From assembly GCA_003550325.1 (NCBI GenBank), contig QKWP01000046.1, positions 1-64,000 on the forward strand: a stretch of DNA of 64,000 nt, in the 5' to 3' direction. Shown piece after piece: positions 60,292 to 64,000 of the stretch. Both the position numbers and the translations under genes were made by a program. The notes under the pieces are model-generated. The model saw only the letters and a program-made list of their open reading frames with translations. It searched no databases and was not told where the DNA came from. The stretch is from Gigaspora rosea. Its lineage: Eukaryota; Glomeromycota; Glomeromycetes; Diversisporales; Gigasporaceae. The stretch's first letter is position 1, and each line of letters opens with the position of its first letter.

Positions 60292-61132
60292 GGGTATCCA
60301 TTTGGCTATTGTACTAAATTTAGTACACACAAAAAAATTAATTATGAATTGATTATTTAACCAAATTTAATCAAATTTTGCCAAAATATATTTGAACATT
60401 AGAACTATCTTTTTGTACAATTTCAGCAATATTTATTAATAAAATTTTGTATAGTTTATTCTTAAACTTATTGTATTGTTCTAAAATTTTGTTATAATAA
60501 ATTTAGTACAGTATTAAAAAAATCATAGTATACAAAAACTTGTAATAAAATTAAAAAACAAATAAATTTTTAGATTGTTTTGGATCCAATCTTGATTTTG
60601 GTCTGATTAAAAAAAATAAATAAATTTTTAGATTGTTTTGGATCCAATCTTGATTTTGGTCTGATTAAAAAAAATAAATAAATTTTTAGATTGTTTTGGA
60701 TCCAATCTTGATTTTGGTCTGATTAAAAAAAATAAATAATAATTTTTTTAAATAGCTTAAATAAACCTGTAAATTGCTTATAACTTTTTATATACTGAAC
60801 CAATTTTAATGATTTTACTACCATTAGAATTAGACAAATTAGTTTTACAACTTAATTAAAAATTTAACAAAATTTTATTAAATAAATTTTTTGTTATTTT
60901 TAATTTAGTATTTTTTGATGGCACTTTTAGTAGCAAGTTTTCTTTTAATTAATTTAATATAACTTTTGATAAATAAGTTGATTTTTAAATGCACCAAAAT
61001 AAAACATAAATATAGAATTATATGTAGGATAAATTAATTTAAAGTTATTAATACCAATTTTTTAAAATTTAACTTTTAATACTGTATTAAATTTAGTACA
61101 ATGTACTAAATTTAGTACAGTAAACGGATACC
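60292..61132. mobile_element. 841-bp insertion, GGTATCC ends, unit 3 only
   Basis: Inverted ends GGGTATCCATTTGGCTATTG and GGTATCCGTTTACTG (right end read inverted), each followed by the palindrome GTACTAAATTTAGTAC. TATTAAT lies on both sides, and unit 2 has the uninterrupted site near 44925. No ORF; superfamily not determined. Confidence 0.8.
60555..60735. repeat. 3 x 58-bp tandem repeat
   Basis: Three near-identical copies, with GATTGTTTTGGATCCAATCT starting at 60573, 60631 and 60689. Each contains the small palindrome TTGGATCCAA. Inside the 60292-61132 element. Confidence 0.95.
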
Positions 61133-62343
61133 TATTAATACTAAAGTTAAAAATATTGAACTTAGGGAATATTGTTATAGTGCTATAGCACTATAGTGCT
61201 ACTCTATATATAATAAACAAAATTGGTATAACAAGTAAATCAAAACACTTTTAACAAAAACAAAATAAAATTTTTTTAATATTAAGGTAAGAGTAAGATA
61301 ATAAGTTAAAGTTAAATAGATTATAGTAAAATTTAGCAAGAAATTTTTTTTATTAAAAGCCCAAAAATAGTTTTTTAAACAAAATTTAAAGATATAATTA
61401 ATTTTTCAAAAAATACTTTATTTTTGTTACATAAACCTGTTATATATAATCTTAAATTTTAATTAGTTAAAAGGCCCTATCACTACAATATTATAGCACT
61501 ATAAATTAAATCTCTCGAACTTAAGATATAATTTATATTTTGATTTTTTTTCTTATTGGATACTTATATTTAATATTATATAAAAAAAAAAACTGCGATT
61601 TCCACCATGAAGATTTACTATTACCAGCAAAATTTTATAGCAAAAAAAGGCATTGTATATTGTAATTGCTTGATTATTTTTTTGATAACCTAAAAACAAA
61701 TATGGATAATGAGTTTTATGAATCTTAATTGGGTATCAAAATAAATAATTTATTTTATAGTATATTTATACAAAAAATATATCTTAATGTACAATTAAAT
61801 ATTGAACTTGCTTAAATTGATATAGATGAACTTTGTTTTTGTAGAATATAAGTTGAAATCCTTCTACAGAATGCACAAAAAAAATTTAAGATTTTTGAAA
61901 AGTGCAAATAGACTATACCAAAAATACAAAAACAATTAAACTTGGTATTCAAGTATTGATTATTGAAGTGGTAATACTAAACAAAATACTTTGATAACTG
62001 CATTCTTATTTCATGCTGTACTTAAAACTTTAAATTAGAAGCTAAAAAATATTTACACTATTATAATTTTGAGCCAATATTAATATTAAAAAAATAGAAA
62101 AAATAGAATAGTATTTTTGTAGAAATAGCTATTCCTTGAGGCTAATAAATCTAAAACATTAATAGATTCTTATTATAATAATAATAGTAGTAATAATTAA
62201 ATAGAAAAAAATTAAAGATATGTTATTTATATCATTTTTTGATTACTATACTTACAATTTTACTAATATATAAATCAATATTTTATGTTTTATTAGTAAC
62301 TAATAATTTTTTAATGGCAGAATTATCATGCAAATAATACTTA

Positions 62344-62449
62344 TATATAATATGTATATACTTCGGCAATATGTCAACTTACTTAAGTATTAATAAAAGT
62401 TTGGGCAGGAGCTACACCCAGGATTCACCCTAATATAAAAAAAAAATTA
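62344..62449 (+). mobile_element. Short poly(A)-tailed retroinsertion
   Basis: About 105 bp ending in an A-run, flanked by AATTATCATGCAAAT (left, near 62328) and AATTATCATACAAAT (right, 62445-62459). Absent from unit 2. Looks like a heavily 5'-truncated LINE or SINE; family unknown. Confidence 0.6.
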
Positions 62450-62459
62450 TCATACAAAT

Positions 62460-63204
62460 AGCATAGCAGAAGTTCGTTTTGATTGGTCGTTAAGATACCC
62501 CAGAAAAAATGTTGATCATACCCTGAATAGAGTACCAGACAAAAATTTTATAACTCTTGAGCTTTTAAAAAATTTGTCAATACACTCTAAAGAAATATTA
62601 TAAATTTACAATAAACTAATTCAGGTTTGTATTAACAACTTTAATTTGTATTTTGCAATGTTTTGTTATTTTTTCACAATAAATACATATAAATGTCTAC
62701 TAAATAACGCATACGCGACCATTCCTAACACTACTATTACTATCACTTATTGTGTTATAAATGTCATATTCACAAACTATACTTGTACTAAATAAATTAT
62801 AATCAAAAATATTAAAATATGGTTTAGAATAATAGTTTAAAATTATACTTTTCGTAAAAAAACACAAACAAACTAGTTGAAGCAGAGTCTTTCAATTTCA
62901 ACTCACCAGTTGTTTAGACTGCGGAACCACCTTCTGACCTTTCAAAACATTCACATCTTCATCTAGTTTTTGGAACTACTGCATCTTATTTTATTTCAGG
63001 TTAAAAAACAATACGTTTGAAGGTAAACTACCAATGACTAAAGTTGGTTGTTATGTTTTGTATTACAAAAAAAAGTTTCATATGACACAACGATTTTTAC
63101 TATTAAAAGTACTTTAAAAATTACAATTGACTATATAAAAAAAAGATCGTTGCCAATCATATTTATCCTAATAACAGCCAATCAAAACGAACTTCTGCTA
63201 TGCT
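62460..63204. mobile_element. 745-bp TIR element with 9-bp TSD (MULE-like)
   Basis: Ends AGCATAGCAGAAGTTCGTTT (continuing TGATTGG) and its exact complement. Flanks CATACAAAT / CATGCAAAT form a 9-bp duplication with one mismatch. Unit 2 lacks it near 47020. A 9-bp TSD suggests Mutator-like; no transposase. Confidence 0.75.
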
Positions 63205-63771
63205 CATGCAAATAAAATGATTTTTAAAAATTTTTTGAGAAATAATATAGATTTTAAATTATTGTTTTAAGTTATATAAACTTTTTTAGATAAACTTTAC
63301 TAAAAAGTGCACTATGCACTTTGTATATCCTATTTTTATATTTCAAAATTTTATAGTTAACAAAAAATGATCCTCTTGCAATTTTGTATTAACTTTAACT
63401 CTAACACTAACTTTAACCCAACTTTAGGCAAAATTATTACTAGTATATTAGGAAGTACTGGATGGCACAGAGTGCACAGATGCACTTTTTAGATTATTTT
63501 TAATAACTTATTTTATTTTTTTTTTGGTTTAAGGCCATATGCTATGGCCGGGATTTTTATTATAAGTTATAGTGATGTAATATTTGTTACATAAATGAGG
63601 ATACAACTAGCCACATGTGCACTTTTGGTGCCTAATTTAAGTAGTCCGCCCGGAGGTTCTACACTAGCTGCCATACCTACAACCCAACTATGAGAATTGT
63701 CTATTTAAACCCTCTGGTTCAGATCCTCCTGTTACTACCCACAACTGTTTTAGATATCGACGACCTAAGGG

Positions 63772-63984
63772 CTACTTTACCCTCGTACAAGAGCCTACTG
63801 TGACACCTTCCATGTCCCATACATGTACCATTGCCCAGATTTGATAACCAAAGTTACTTGCCCTTATTAGGTTCGTTCTGATCATAGTATCCACCTTCTC
63901 TGACACATACCTCCTAACTCGGGTCTTGCCAAATGGGTTCTTGTGGGTTCTTTTCCAGTTCTCAGGATTTGCGATGTAGCGCAT
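63772..63984 (-). CDS. Unrecognised 70-codon ORF, possibly part of a retroelement or larger gene
   Basis: GC-richer than its surroundings and open on the minus strand from an ATG at 63984 (MRYIANPENWKR to SCTRVK). It is basic, with no motif I recognise. Downstream on the same strand lies a repeat shared with 49590-49712 and an A-rich tail near 63515, so it may sit in the 3' part of a non-LTR element extending beyond the window. No homology claim is made. Confidence 0.3.
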   Translation of the reverse strand: MRYIANPENWKRTHKNPFGKTRVRRYVSEKVDTMIRTNLIRASNFGYQIWAMVHVWDMEGVTVGSCTRVK

Positions 63985-64000
63985 ACATCATTGCGCCCGC

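Larger units (their letters stand above)
49800..63335. repeat. Segmental duplication unit 3 (kinase copy 3)
   Basis: Aligned in order with unit 2. Similarity ends near 63335, soon after AAAAAGTGCACTATGCACTT, shared with 47095-47114. Confidence 0.85.

Overview
The window is a very AT-rich eukaryotic (almost certainly fungal) genomic segment dominated by transposable elements. Short spliced exons, hybrid histidine kinases with an N-terminal PAS domain, Ty3-type and LINE retroelements, a DUF3504-type tyrosine recombinase and many TIR elements best fit an arbuscular mycorrhizal (Glomeromycotina, Rhizophagus-like) genome. That assignment is inference from gene content and composition, not from a marker gene.

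Layout. (1) 1-5634: 5' part of a Ty3/gypsy-type retrotransposon on the minus strand: LTR, primer binding site, long gag-protease ORF, and the start of reverse transcriptase, which carries a nonsense codon. (2) 5635-14957: gene-poor repeats, with three palindromic units interrupted by a TIR element that is itself interrupted by a 5'-truncated LINE (clear 19-bp target-site duplication), then simple repeats, a hAT-like element with an 8-bp TSD, and another TIR element. (3) 15034-20681, 26082-32568 and 49867-55436: three direct copies of one 18-exon gene on the minus strand. It encodes a roughly 1,388-residue double hybrid histidine kinase: PAS, GAF, HisKA/HATPase, receiver, GAF, HisKA/HATPase, degenerate receiver. 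Copy 2 appears intact; copy 1 has a stop codon that removes the second kinase module; copy 3 has two frameshifts and is a pseudogene. (4) Between and beyond the copies lie upstream regions duplicated along with the gene. Units 2 and 3 stay alignable to about 47.1 kb and 63.3 kb.

Because the units are paralogous, many insertions present in one unit can be compared with an empty site in another. This fixes the ends and target-site duplications of a Helitron (33982-36208), an 891-bp near-perfect foldback inside an intron of kinase copy 2, a solo LTR, a hAT MITE, TA-flanked mariner/pogo-like MITEs, a 4.2-kb element flanked by TTA, and others. The 4.2-kb element contains a 327-bp satellite-like array of alternating palindromes, interrupted by a tyrosine-recombinase (Crypton-like) gene with two in-frame stops.

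The main biology is therefore a recently amplified, recombining two-component sensor family used as an insertion target by many TE families. No tRNA, rRNA, CRISPR array or bacterial-type operon was seen. The remaining intergenic stretches hold no gene I can support.
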